Below, piece by piece: positions 20,245 to 28,372 of a DNA stretch of 64,000 bases (the stretch's first letter is position 1; every line of letters starts with the position of its first letter). The DNA is from Sulfuricurvum sp. Lineage in GTDB: Bacteria > Campylobacterota > Campylobacteria > Campylobacterales > Sulfurimonadaceae. The stretch lies in the NCBI RefSeq assembly GCF_028710345.1, contig NZ_JAQTUH010000002.1:248001-312000 (forward strand). Direction: 5' to 3'. The notes below the pieces were generated by a model. The model was not told the origin of the DNA, searched no databases, and saw only the letters and a list, made by a program, of their open reading frames with translations. A program made the position numbers and the translations under genes.

Positions 20245-21234
20245 ATGTACCCGATTATCCCCCCATTTTTACTTTTACTATCTCTTTCCTTGATCTCCAA
20301 ACTCTTTAATGAGGAGCTTCAACTGGTCAATATCGGGATGATTCATCTCATCCCTATCCTCTATGCCGCGATGATATTAGGGCGGAGAGACACTTTAATC
20401 GTCTCACTTGTTTCGGTACTATCCTTTAACTTTTTTTTTATCCCACCAACGTTTACGTTTACGGTACATGATATTCGCTATGTTTTCAGTTTTGCCATTA
20501 TGATTACCGTCGGGCAAATCGTTTCATGGTTGAGCGAACGTGCCTCTATTGCCAAAGAATTAGAGACTTCTGAACGGCTTCAAGAGACTCTTTTAGGCTC
20601 ATTATCGCATGAGCTACGAACACCTCTTGCCGCGATTATGGGGGCATCATCAGGGTTGCTCACCGAAGAGCTGGATTTAAATACGGAACAAAAAAAGGAG
20701 CTTTACCGTACGATTGATGAGGGGGCGAGTCGAATGCGACGGCTGATAGATAACCTCCTCGATACTGCCCGACTCCAAAGCGGTATGCTTAAACTCAAAC
20801 TCCAAGAGTGCGATATACGTGAACTTTTAGGGAGTGCGTTATCGAAAACAGAACATATTTTTCCCGCAATGCTAACGATGAGTGACAATCTTAATTCACT
20901 GCAAGGGGACGCGATTCTAATCGAACAGGCTCTTTTTAATCTCCTTGAAAATGCCTTTAAATACGGTGATGCGGTCAATGTAGCAGTAGAACATCATCCG
21001 CAAGAGATAGTGATTCGTATCTGTAATACCGGCTCTATCCCCCCTGCACATGAAGCCTCTATGGCATGGAGAGCGTTTTCAAGACTGAGTAATGTCCGTG
21101 GCGAAGAGGGGATTGGATTGGGTCTGTATGTAGCGTATCGAATTGCTGCGATGCACGGCGGGAGTGTGGAGACGATGAGTGATGGAATACAATTTTGCGC
21201 GACGATGAAACTTCCATACAGGGGTGAGGGATGA
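20245..21234 (+). CDS. KdpD-like sensor histidine kinase lacking the N-terminal KdpD/Usp region
   Basis: 329 residues. It starts directly with the DUF4118 four-helix membrane region of KdpD (about 5-97), then HisKA with the phospho-accepting His122 in SLSHELRTP, and HATPase_c (LLENAFKY, GIGLGLYVA). Full KdpD has about 900 residues with ATP-binding and Usp domains in front, which are absent here. The start is supported only by the membrane topology and the -10 box six bases upstream. It overlaps the response regulator by 4 bp. Potassium or turgor sensing is inferred from domain type and from kup upstream. Confidence 0.85.
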   Translation: MYPIIPPFLLLLSLSLISKLFNEELQLVNIGMIHLIPILYAAMILGRRDTLIVSLVSVLSFNFFFIPPTFTFTVHDIRYVFSFAIMITVGQIVSWLSERASIAKELETSERLQETLLGSLSHELRTPLAAIMGASSGLLTEELDLNTEQKKELYRTIDEGASRMRRLIDNLLDTARLQSGMLKLKLQECDIRELLGSALSKTEHIFPAMLTMSDNLNSLQGDAILIEQALFNLLENAFKYGDAVNVAVEHHPQEIVIRICNTGSIPPAHEASMAWRAFSRLSNVRGEEGIGLGLYVAYRIAAMHGGSVETMSDGIQFCATMKLPYRGEG

Positions 21235-21914
21235 AAGAGACGATTTTAATCATCGATGATGACAGTGCTATTCGCAAACTGCTCGAAGTGGCACTGGGTG
21301 CGGCTGGGTATCATCCGATAGCAATCGCGTCGGGTAAAGAGGCGCTCAATCGTGCGGCAATCGATGCACCCGCTCTCGTATTGCTCGATTTGGGATTGAG
21401 CGATATGGACGGCAAAGAGTTTCTCTCACGATTTCGAGAATGGAGTCAATCTCCCGTAATCGTCCTCTCTGCACGCTCTCATGAGAGTGAAAAAATAGCG
21501 GCACTAGAAGGGGGATGTGATGATTATCTTACTAAACCTTTCGGTACGGGTGAACTACTGGCTCGTATCAAAGCGGCACTTCGACGGCGCGGTATGGGGA
21601 TGGGTGAGAGTGTATCAGGGCTGATAAGCGATAATCTCTCTTTGGACATCTCCTCACATACCGTGATGTTGGACAATCAAGAGTTAAAACTAACCCCCAA
21701 AGAGTTCGACCTCCTCAAAATCTTGATGCAAAATAGCGGAAAAGTCCTCACCCATGCATGGTTGCTCAAAGAGATATGGGGAATCGGATACCAAAACGAG
21801 ACCCACTATCTACGGGTTTTTATCAACCAACTCCGTCAAAAGATTGAAACAGATTCGACCCGTCCGAAACGGATTATTACTGAGACAGGTATCGGGTATC
21901 GGTTTGTGGGGTAA
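21231..21914 (+). CDS. kdpE: KdpE-like OmpR-family response regulator
   Basis: 227 residues. Receiver domain about 4-115 with acidic pocket IDDD and phospho-acceptor Asp53 in LLDLGLSDMDG and Lys in YLTKPFG; winged-helix DNA-binding domain about 130-227 (LTPKEFDLLKIL, LRVFINQLRQKIE, TGIGYRF). The partner kinase overlaps its start. In other bacteria KdpE drives kdpFABC; here the nearest potassium gene is kup, so the target is an open question. Confidence 0.85.
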   Translation: MKETILIIDDDSAIRKLLEVALGAAGYHPIAIASGKEALNRAAIDAPALVLLDLGLSDMDGKEFLSRFREWSQSPVIVLSARSHESEKIAALEGGCDDYLTKPFGTGELLARIKAALRRRGMGMGESVSGLISDNLSLDISSHTVMLDNQELKLTPKEFDLLKILMQNSGKVLTHAWLLKEIWGIGYQNETHYLRVFINQLRQKIETDSTRPKRIITETGIGYRFVG

Positions 21915-22042
21915 GCTGATAAAGCCTTATTCACTTTACATTTTTCGACAGGCTCAGCGTGAATGGTGTTGCATTTTCTAAATGTGGGTGTATAGCGACT
22001 GTCTGCATTCCACCTCAGGAGAGCTAGAACGAGAGAAAAAGC

Positions 22043-22082
22043 AATGTGCAAAATTTGCACATACCACTAAATATGTTATACT
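22043..22082 (+). promoter_or_regulatory. Operator/promoter copy A (orphan)
   Basis: Inverted repeat AATGTGCA-5-TGCACATA with an overlapping -35 TTGCAC (22055-22060), 16-bp spacer and extended -10 TGTTATACT (box 22077-22082). It is nearly identical to the copy before the DUF4160 gene at 22561, but here no intact gene follows. Confidence 0.65.
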
Positions 22083-22122
22083 AATTTGCATTGTTGATTT
22101 GATGCAATTTGAAAGGATATAG

Positions 22123-22277
22123 GATGATAAAAGAGGCAGATTTTGAACTTGTCAAACTGAAAGGATTGTTGGGATTTTAGGAGTTTTCTCCCCTTGCAGA
22201 ACAAGGGGCATCCCGAAGGACAATTAGAGCGTTATTATAGTCCATATATGTTAAAAGTATTAAAGGATATTGGATGA
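22123..22277 (+). pseudogene. Decayed small reading frame after orphan promoter A
   Basis: An ATG with an AAAGGAT ribosome binding site opens an 18-codon frame (MIKEADFELVKLKGLLGF, stop). A one-base shift near 22162 would continue as about 34 more codons (including GQLERYYSPYMLKVLKDIG) to TGA at 22275. It may be the remnant of a small gene once driven by promoter copy A. No family is recognised and the frameshift is inference. Confidence 0.3.
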
Positions 22278-22355
22278 GAAAAATCGGAAATTCCGAATTT
22301 TCTATCAAACCTACCAACTTTTTCCCGTCATTCCCGCGAAGGCGGGAATCCAGCT
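22273..22355. repeat. 83-bp direct repeat, copy 1
   Basis: Matches 23109-23191 with a single base difference (CCGAATTTT versus CCGATTTTT). It contains an AAATCGGAATTCCGA-like palindrome, the linker CTATCAAACCTACCAAC, and ends in the GTCATTCCCGCGAAGGCGGG palindrome. Confidence 0.9.
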
Positions 22356-22399
22356 CTCTCTTTTGAATAAACTTCTTGCATAACTCTACTATATAATCC

Positions 22400-22460
22400 C
22401 GTTCGCCCTGAGCTCAAGGAAACATCGCTTAGCGAGCGGTACCCTTGTTTTGTCGAAGGG
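22400..22460. repeat. CGTTCGCCCTGAGC-type dispersed repeat
   Basis: CGTTCGCCCTGAGCTC at its left and TTTTGTCGAAGGG at its right, with an internal AAACATCGCTTAGCGAGCGG insert. A compact copy lies at 41816-41841 and a partial reverse copy at 21943-21962. Confidence 0.65.
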
Positions 22461-22560
22461 TGTTTCATTCATGGTTCGATAAACTCATCACGAACGAAAA
22501 AGCATGTTCTGAAAAAGTTTAATATATATTTTCGCTCAATTTGAAATCGATTCAAAAAGC

Positions 22561-22600
22561 AATGTGCAGAATTTGCACATTCCACTAAATATGTTATACT
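22561..22600 (+). promoter_or_regulatory. Operator/promoter copy B driving the DUF4160-DUF2442 pair
   Basis: A perfect 8-bp inverted repeat AATGTGCA (22561-22568), 5-base spacer, TGCACATT (22574-22581). It overlaps the -35 TTGCAC at 22573-22578. A 16-bp spacer leads to the extended -10 TGTTATACT (box 22595-22600). The geometry fits an autorepressed promoter, as is common in toxin-antitoxin operons. Confidence 0.65.
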
Positions 22601-22628
22601 ATTGCACATTTATAGGGATGGAGATTGC

Positions 22629-22856
22629 TTGCCAACGCTATTGAATCAAGACGGTTTCAAGTTCTTCTTTTACGCTAATGAACATGAACCAAAGCACATT
22701 CATGTAATGAAAAATGATGCGTTTGCCAAAATCGAGTTGGAAAATTTACGTATCGTCCAAAATTATTTAAAACCCAAAGAACTCAAAAGAGTGCTTGAAA
22801 TTATTGAAGAGAATAAAAATGAATTTGAAAGGATATGGGATGAGTGGTTTAATTAA
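22629..22856 (+). CDS. DUF4160 protein of a putative toxin-antitoxin-like pair
   Basis: 75 residues from TTG 22629, read as MPTLLNQDGFKFFFYANEHEP. This matches the MPT...GYRFFFYSNDHEP opening of DUF4160 proteins, with a GGAG ribosome binding site five bases upstream. The TTG at 22602 cannot be the start because it lies 2 bp from the -10 box. The motif EHEPKHIHV (about 18-26) is the family hallmark. DUF4160 genes are usually paired with DUF2442 genes, as here, and are suspected toxin-antitoxin modules; the activity is unproven. It overlaps the next gene by 17 bp. Confidence 0.8.
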   Translation: MPTLLNQDGFKFFFYANEHEPKHIHVMKNDAFAKIELENLRIVQNYLKPKELKRVLEIIEENKNEFERIWDEWFN

Positions 22857-23082
22857 AGGGAAAGAAGTCCATTTTGATGAGTCATATTTACACGTTAAAC
22901 TTGAAGATGATAGGATTATATCGACTCCGATTGAGTGGTATCAGCCTTTGAAAAAAGCAACACTTTCTCAACTTAAAAACTATAAACTTATTTGTATGAA
23001 TACTGGTATAGAGTGGGAAGAGTTAGATTACCACCTAAATATTGAGAGTATGTTGGAACTATCAGATAGTAAAGTAGCTTAA
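22840..23082 (+). CDS. DUF2442 protein, partner of the DUF4160 protein
   Basis: 80 residues from ATG 22840, with AAAGGA seven bases upstream. DUF2442 features are visible: VHFDESYLHVKLEDDRIISTP, IEWYQPLKKAT and IEWEELDYHLNIESML. The family is small, often described as an antitoxin-like or DNA-binding partner of DUF4160; roles are not established. An in-frame upstream start at 22795 lies inside the preceding gene and is unlikely. It is the second gene of the operon with operator B. Confidence 0.8.
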   Translation: MSGLIKGKEVHFDESYLHVKLEDDRIISTPIEWYQPLKKATLSQLKNYKLICMNTGIEWEELDYHLNIESMLELSDSKVA

Positions 23083-23402
23083 ATCATTTTTTTCCGTCAT
23101 ACTCTTTAGATGAGAAAAATCGGAAATTCCGATTTTTCTATCAAACCTACCAACTTTTTCCCGTCATTCCCGCGAAGGCGGGAATCCAGCTTTTCGCGTA
23201 TATCTTTCAGTTTGCCATATAATTTCCTCAATGATTGAAAAAATGGTACAATAAATCTTATTTTATAATTGATTTTATTATAAAAAATAAAAATGGAAGT
23301 GTATAACATCAGTTTACATTCCACCTCAAGAGAGGTGGAACGAGAGAAGATGAGCGTATTATATCATTGGCTAAGAAAATCAATGAGATGAAAGGTATGT
23401 AA
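23083..23402. other. Intergenic repeats between the DUF2442 gene and the AT-rich operon
   Basis: About 320 bp. It contains 83-bp repeat copy 2 (23109-23191), an AT-rich stretch, a hairpin CCACCTC-AAGA-GAGGTGG (23321-23338), and an open stretch of about 31 codons (23307-23399) ending ERIISLAKKINEMKGM and a stop just before the next gene. That stretch could be the tail of a lost gene. Confidence 0.55.
23109..23191. repeat. 83-bp direct repeat, copy 2
   Basis: Differs from 22273-22355 by one base. Such near-identity indicates a recent duplication. It lies just downstream of the DUF2442 stop and carries a GTCATTCCCGCG palindrome at its right end. Confidence 0.9.
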
Positions 23403-24245
23403 GTGATAGTAAAATTAAATGGTGGTTCAACAGATATACATATGATTTCATTAAATGATATGCGAAAACTTTCTGATAGTATTCAAAAAATATCTTATAA
23501 CTATGAATTACAAAAATATGGAACTAAAAATCAAAATATTTATATCAAAGCCAATAGAGAAGGAAGCTTCGAAATACTTTTAGGGCTCATTGAACCTACG
23601 CATTTAAAAGGCATAATTGATAGTCTTCAAGGTGCTTTTCTTTATGAACTGATAACAAAAATGCGTGAATATCTTGATTCTGATACTAAAAAAGAGGATA
23701 TCAAAAAGCTTGTTGATGAAACTTTTCAATTAGCATTAGAGTTAGCTGAGGCTGAATATTTTGATGTTAGGTTTGAAAAGAAAAAACAAACTATCGAAAA
23801 AAATACTAAACTGATAAATGCTGAATTAGCTAATTATCAAGCTATGAAACAAATCGCTTCCATCGTTGGAAAAACCGATGAAGAGCATTCTTTAAAGCCG
23901 ACCTCCATAACATTCACATCTGAAATCGAAGATACTATTGAATTATTGGAGATAAACAACTCAACAAAAGAATTATTGAGTAATAATGAGTTAGATGCTA
24001 TTAAAATTGAAAATATTATCATCTCTGGTGTTCCTGATGGATTAACAAGAGCAAGTATGTCATTTATGATGGAAATCGCCTTTATTGGTAAGTTGAAGGT
24101 TCATGCTACGAATAAACAGTTGAATGAAGTGAGTGATTATTTTAAAAGTTCAAAACCCATTAGAATAGAAGTAGAGCCTATTGTCAAGATGGGTGATTTA
24201 ATTGAAACAAGAGATGCGAAGCTGATTAAAATTTTCAAGGATTGA
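23403..24245 (+). CDS. Uncharacterised protein A of an AT-rich two-gene operon
   Basis: 280 residues from GTG 23403, with AAAGG seven bases upstream. No confident family. The N-terminus (KLNGGSTDIHMISLNDM, then KANREGSFEILLGLIEP) has the layout of conserved hypothetical proteins that open with a GG...H strand-helix unit and a REGSFE-type motif (I am reminded of DUF7946-like proteins; unverified). A hydrophobic helix (about 75-100), a Lys/Glu-rich coiled-coil stretch (about 95-150) and a strand-rich C-terminus follow. Base composition is clearly AT-richer than flanking core genes. The next gene starts 1 bp after its stop, so the two almost certainly work together. Function unknown. Confidence 0.6.
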   Translation: MIVKLNGGSTDIHMISLNDMRKLSDSIQKISYNYELQKYGTKNQNIYIKANREGSFEILLGLIEPTHLKGIIDSLQGAFLYELITKMREYLDSDTKKEDIKKLVDETFQLALELAEAEYFDVRFEKKKQTIEKNTKLINAELANYQAMKQIASIVGKTDEEHSLKPTSITFTSEIEDTIELLEINNSTKELLSNNELDAIKIENIIISGVPDGLTRASMSFMMEIAFIGKLKVHATNKQLNEVSDYFKSSKPIRIEVEPIVKMGDLIETRDAKLIKIFKD

Positions 24246-24246
24246 A

Positions 24247-25164
24247 ATGCGTATATCACAAAGTAAAATTCATAATGTTGATAAATTCTTACTGGAATTT
24301 AAGAAAGATGAAAATTTATATATTGTTTTAGATGATATTGACAGCTATAAAGATAGATTGATACAAGTAGGCTTTAGTAGTCTTTTGCCGACTGGTGAGA
24401 AAGTTTTACCTTCTGCACTATTTGGTAATGTATCAGAATTTAATGCTAATGGAAAATATGAAAAATTAAGAGACTTGCCAAAAGAAACATACTATAAAAC
24501 TCAAAGTGCAACAATAAAAGCTTATGGTAAGCATGATGTGTATATTACAAAACAACAGCCATATGAAAAATTTCAAGTAGGGCTTACAGAAATTGCACCA
24601 TCAATAGAGTTAGTAATTTTACTTGATGATAATAATGAGAAAATTGTCTCCTCTGATAAACTCGTCTATAATGAAAATAACAAAAATCTAATCAAACATA
24701 CAATAAATTTATTTTTAGAAATTTTTGGAGAATGCGTTGTTGTAGATAATGAATTTCTTTCTAGGCAAAAGACAAAAATCAAAAAAGTAAGTTGGAATAT
24801 TTTACCTAAAGGTGTGATGCCATGGGCAAAATTGAGAGAACCACTAATCGATTTACTTGATAAAACAGCAGTAGAAGATAAAGAAGATACACTAAGAAGA
24901 TTTGAATTTATTAATAGCTTTAGTCCAGATTTTGTAGCAACAGGTAATGGTGGTTTCAACGACTATGTTGTATTTGGCTTTGAAGATAGAAATTTATATG
25001 TATTAGAAAATTCATTTGCAGGAAATGCTACCTATATATTTAATAATGACTGGGAAACCCTTTCTCAATTATCAAAAGCAGAAATATTAGCTGAAAAGTT
25101 ACAGGAACATAGGCTTATTCATAAAAAATACTGGAAGAGAAGTATGAAAGACATTCTGAAATAG
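24247..25164 (+). CDS. Uncharacterised protein B of an AT-rich two-gene operon
   Basis: 305 residues, soluble, no recognised domain. The C-terminal third is the most distinctive and likely conserved: RRFEFINSFSPDFVATGNGG, then FGFEDRNLYVLEN, NATYIFNNDWETLSQLSKAE and LIHKKYWKRSM. A middle part has INLFLEIFGECVVV. I have an impression of similar uncharacterised proteins elsewhere but cannot confirm one. No nuclease, NTPase or membrane motif is seen. It follows protein A by 1 bp and shares its AT-rich composition, pointing to joint horizontal acquisition. Possible defence or accessory function is speculation. Confidence 0.6.
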   Translation: MRISQSKIHNVDKFLLEFKKDENLYIVLDDIDSYKDRLIQVGFSSLLPTGEKVLPSALFGNVSEFNANGKYEKLRDLPKETYYKTQSATIKAYGKHDVYITKQQPYEKFQVGLTEIAPSIELVILLDDNNEKIVSSDKLVYNENNKNLIKHTINLFLEIFGECVVVDNEFLSRQKTKIKKVSWNILPKGVMPWAKLREPLIDLLDKTAVEDKEDTLRRFEFINSFSPDFVATGNGGFNDYVVFGFEDRNLYVLENSFAGNATYIFNNDWETLSQLSKAEILAEKLQEHRLIHKKYWKRSMKDILK

Positions 25165-25347
25165 CCAAGTTGAAGACAGGATTCATCATCACCATGCTAT
25201 TAAGACTAAAACTCCATAATTTTTAAAATAAAAAAGAAATTCGGCAAAAGATTTCAAAAGCTGATTTTCTTTTATAGAAATTTTTTTACGGATATGTCTA
25301 ATATAGCCTCCTTTTAGCCCCCCTTCGTTATAATAAAACCAAAATAG

Positions 25348-25408
25348 AGCTGGATTCCCAATCGAGTTGGGAACCTCATAAGAGGTTCTTGTGCCCTTGG
25401 GTATGACG
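25348..25408. repeat. Variant dispersed palindrome at the right edge of the island
   Basis: AGCTGGATTCCC at the left and GGGTATGACG at the right, with two inserted small hairpins (CCCAATCGAGTTGGG and AACCTCATAAGAGGTT). It is a diverged member of the GTCATTCCC...GGGAATCCAGCT family, and lies between protein B and mutS. Confidence 0.65.
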
Positions 25409-25426
25409 AAATAATGCGGAGAGATG

Positions 25427-28372
25427 ATGAATACGGAAGAGATAGGGGCGTTATTACAAAATAAAAATAAGCTCCTCTCGGAAATCTATTTCGAACTTCA
25501 AGCGGCGTGTGAAGCGAAATATGGTCCCGATACCCTCGTCATCATCGAAGTAGGATCGTTTTTCGAGGTGTATGAGGTCAATAATGCGGAGATGAAACTC
25601 GGTAAGGCGAAAGAAGTCGCCGAATTTCTCAATATTCAGCTTACCCGTAAAAACAAAACCATTTTAGAAAACTCCATCCAAAACCCTCTCCTCGCAGGGG
25701 TTCCGACCGTCTCTATCGAACGCTATCTCAGCCGATTGGTACAGTCGAAAAAATACACCATCGTCCTCGTAAAACAGTTGGGTGAACCTCCCCATATCCG
25801 TCGCTATATCTCCAATATCATCTCTCCGGGGACAAATTTCGATTACATCGCTGAAGCGAGTGAGAACTATATCGCGTCACTCCTAATCGATCAAAACAAC
25901 GGGGTTTATTCGGTAGGGTATTCGGCTATCGATGTCGGGACGGGAAAAACCCTTATCAATGAGATACACGGTACACGAGAAGACAAAACATACGCACTCG
26001 ATGAGGTGTTTACACTGCTTCAAAGTTATCAGACCTCTGAGGTGGTGGTAACGTTTTGTGATTCTCTAATCGATGAGGATGAGGTCAACCGATACTTGGA
26101 ACTCAAAAGTCATCATCGAAGCCACAAAAATGAAAAACGGCTCCGAATCGATTATCAAAACGAACTTTTTGGGCGGATTTATCAGATACGCTCTCTCCTC
26201 AGCCCCATCGAATACCTCGATATGGAGCGTTACCCTTATACCTCTGAATCGTTGGCGGTGTTGATCCATACAATCATCGATCATGACCCCGCGATTATCG
26301 AGAAGATGAACCGCCCTACGTTTTTAGGGACGGCGCGTTATATGTATTTGGGGAACAATGCGAGCGAGCAGTTGGGGATTATCTCACGCGATGCGGATGA
26401 GATGACGGTGTTAAAACTGATCGACAAAACCTCTACGGCGATGGGAAAACGACTTTTGCGCGAGCGGTTGCTCAACCCTATTTGTGATTCGAAACTTCTC
26501 GAAGAGCGGTACGATTTAATCGAGAAAATGGGGGAACATATCGATGTTTTAGAAAGTAAGCTCAAAGAGGTTTATGATCTGGAGCGGATATTGCGTCGTC
26601 TGAAATTGGGGAAACTGCACCCGTATGAACTCGCTTATTTTCATGCTTCGTTGGAAGCGGCGGAGAAGCTGTTTGAGGATGCGGATCGTTTTGGAATCCG
26701 TTATGATAAACCCAGTGCGCAAGAATGTGCATTGTGCGCGAGTGAACTGCGACGGATATTTGTCATCGAGTCGTGTGCCAAATTTCGTCGTGATCAGGTG
26801 GATGAAAACCTCTTTAACGAGGGGATTGACCCCGCTATCGATGCCTTAGCACAGCTTCAAAGTGATAATGAGGGGAAAGTACAAACGATTATAGATCATA
26901 TCGATACTTTTTTCGAAAGTGGAAGTGCTTATGCCTCTATCGGTTGGTTGGAGAGTGAGGGGTATCATCTCCTCATGACCCGTAACCGTTATGTGAGCGT
27001 CGAAGAATCACTCCACAACAGCTTTTTTACGTTGGACAATCAGCACTACTTTTTCCGTGATTTTCAGGTACGCAAACTCAAAACAACCGTCAAACTCTCT
27101 TCCTCATTGCTCGATGAACTCTCTATCGAAAATGCGGGGGCAAAATCGCGGATGATTGCCCAAGTACGTGAACGTTATAATGAACATTTAGAGCAGATTG
27201 AGAAACGTTTTTCTCACGCTATCGAGCATCTTATCTCTTTTTTAGCCGTTATCGATGTGAGTTTGAGCGGTGCGAAATGTGCCCAGAAGTTTCGCTATAC
27301 CCGTCCAACCATCGTCGCTTCATCGGGCAAAGCATTTATCGAAACTATCGGACTGCGTCACCCTTTGATCGAGTCGCGTGAAGAGAACGGTATTTTTGTC
27401 CCGAACGACCTTTTTTTAGGGGTGGCAGATCAGCACTTGAGCGAAGAGCATACGACCCTCGAAGCATCGGGTGGAGAGGATGTCAAAGGGGTATTACTCT
27501 ATGGGATTAACTCCAGTGGGAAGTCTTCGCTGATGAAAAGTATCGGGCTCTCTGTTGTTATGGCACAAGCGGGATTTTTTGTCCCGTGCGCCTCGATGCG
27601 GTTCGCCCCCGTCGATAAACTCCTCACCCGTATTGTGAGTAAAGACAACCTCTATAAAGGGCTCTCTACTTTCGCCGTAGAGATGTTGGAACTGCGTAAT
27701 ATCTTTAACCGTGCGAGTGAAAATACCCTCATCCTCGGAGATGAAATCAGTCACGGAACGGAGACCGAATCAGCCCTCGCTATCGTCGCGAGTGCAATAT
27801 TAAAGCTCCAAGAGCTGGGGAGTATGTTTATTTTTGCCACCCATTTGCATCAACTCTCATCATTGCGTGAGATTGAGCAGGCGCGCGGGATTGTACTGCT
27901 CCATTTGGGGGTGTATTATGATGAGGTTGCCGATCAGTTGGTGTATGATCGAAAACTCAAAACGGGGAGCGGCAGTACCCTCTATGGATTGGAGTTTGCT
28001 AAATCACTCCATATGGATGAGACTTTTTTAAAGAGGGCTTATGAAATCCGAGGACGAATCACCGATAAAAGCCATGATGCCTCGATGTTAAAGCGAGAGA
28101 AAAAGAGTCGCTATAACAGTAAACTCTACCTTACTAAATGTGCGCTGTGCGATGAAGCGGTCGATGATGTCCATCACATCGTTCCACAGGCATCTGCTGA
28201 TGATGGAGGCGGGGTAGGGCATTTCGGTGTTAACCATCGCTACAATTTGATTCCGTTGTGTGCCAACCATCACCGCCTCGTCCATGAGGGGAAAATCGCC
28301 ATTCATGGGTTTGTTATGAGTGAAGAGGGGTTACGGCTGAGTTATAGTGAGAGCACTACGACGAACAACTAA
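25427..28372 (+). CDS. mutS: MutS-family protein with C-terminal HNH nuclease (MutS7-like)
   Basis: About 981 residues; ATG 25427 has GGAG five bases upstream (ATG 25424 also possible). The N-terminal mismatch-recognition region includes [11 protein letters not shown], the MutS Phe-x-Glu type contact. Lever/clamp regions follow, then an ATPase with Walker [14 protein letters not shown] and GDEISHGTE. The last about 80 residues form an HNH domain: [32 protein letters not shown]. MutS with fused HNH matches the MutS7 subfamily known from Campylobacterota, octocoral mitochondria and giant viruses. Fusion suggests recognition and incision in one protein, fitting genomes without MutL. Its 3' end overlaps the convergent selO by 17 bp. 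Confidence 0.93.
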   Translation: MNTEEIGALLQNKNKLLSEIYFELQAACEAKYGPDTLVIIEVGSFFEVYEVNNAEMKLGKAKEVAEFLNIQLTRKNKTILENSIQNPLLAGVPTVSIERYLSRLVQSKKYTIVLVKQLGEPPHIRRYISNIISPGTNFDYIAEASENYIASLLIDQNNGVYSVGYSAIDVGTGKTLINEIHGTREDKTYALDEVFTLLQSYQTSEVVVTFCDSLIDEDEVNRYLELKSHHRSHKNEKRLRIDYQNELFGRIYQIRSLLSPIEYLDMERYPYTSESLAVLIHTIIDHDPAIIEKMNRPTFLGTARYMYLGNNASEQLGIISRDADEMTVLKLIDKTSTAMGKRLLRERLLNPICDSKLLEERYDLIEKMGEHIDVLESKLKEVYDLERILRRLKLGKLHPYELAYFHASLEAAEKLFEDADRFGIRYDKPSAQECALCASELRRIFVIESCAKFRRDQVDENLFNEGIDPAIDALAQLQSDNEGKVQTIIDHIDTFFESGSAYASIGWLESEGYHLLMTRNRYVSVEESLHNSFFTLDNQHYFFRDFQVRKLKTTVKLSSSLLDELSIENAGAKSRMIAQVRERYNEHLEQIEKRFSHAIEHLISFLAVIDVSLSGAKCAQKFRYTRPTIVASSGKAFIETIGLRHPLIESREENGIFVPNDLFLGVADQHLSEEHTTLEASGGEDVKGVLLYGINSSGKSSLMKSIGLSVVMAQAGFFVPCASMRFAPVDKLLTRIVSKDNLYKGLSTFAVEMLELRNIFNRASENTLILGDEISHGTETESALAIVASAILKLQELGSMFIFATHLHQLSSLREIEQARGIVLLHLGVYYDEVADQLVYDRKLKTGSGSTLYGLEFAKSLHMDETFLKRAYEIRGRITDKSHDASMLKREKKSRYNSKLYLTKCALCDEAVDDVHHIVPQASADDGGGVGHFGVNHRYNLIPLCANHHRLVHEGKIAIHGFVMSEEGLRLSYSESTTTNN

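Larger units (their letters stand above)
21915..22560. other. Gene-poor stretch of repeats at the left edge of the accessory island
   Basis: About 650 bp with no intact gene. It holds, in order: a short repeat with TTCGACAGGCTCAGCGTGAA (21943-21962), a degenerate copy of a CCACCTC hairpin module (22005-22035), operator/promoter copy A (22043-22082), a decayed small reading frame (22123-22277), the first copy of an 83-bp direct repeat (22273-22355) and a CGTTCGCCCTGAGC...TCGAAGGG repeat (22400-22460). Confidence 0.75.

Noticed and set aside
22602-22628. Extended start of the DUF4160 gene at TTG 22602
   Set aside because: It lies 2 bp from the -10 box, upstream of any transcript start; TTG 22629 has a ribosome binding site and a family-typical N-terminus.
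21915-23402. Possible CRISPR array from repeated blocks
   Set aside because: Repeats occur in two copies only, of unequal length and with unique non-spacer sequence and genes between them.
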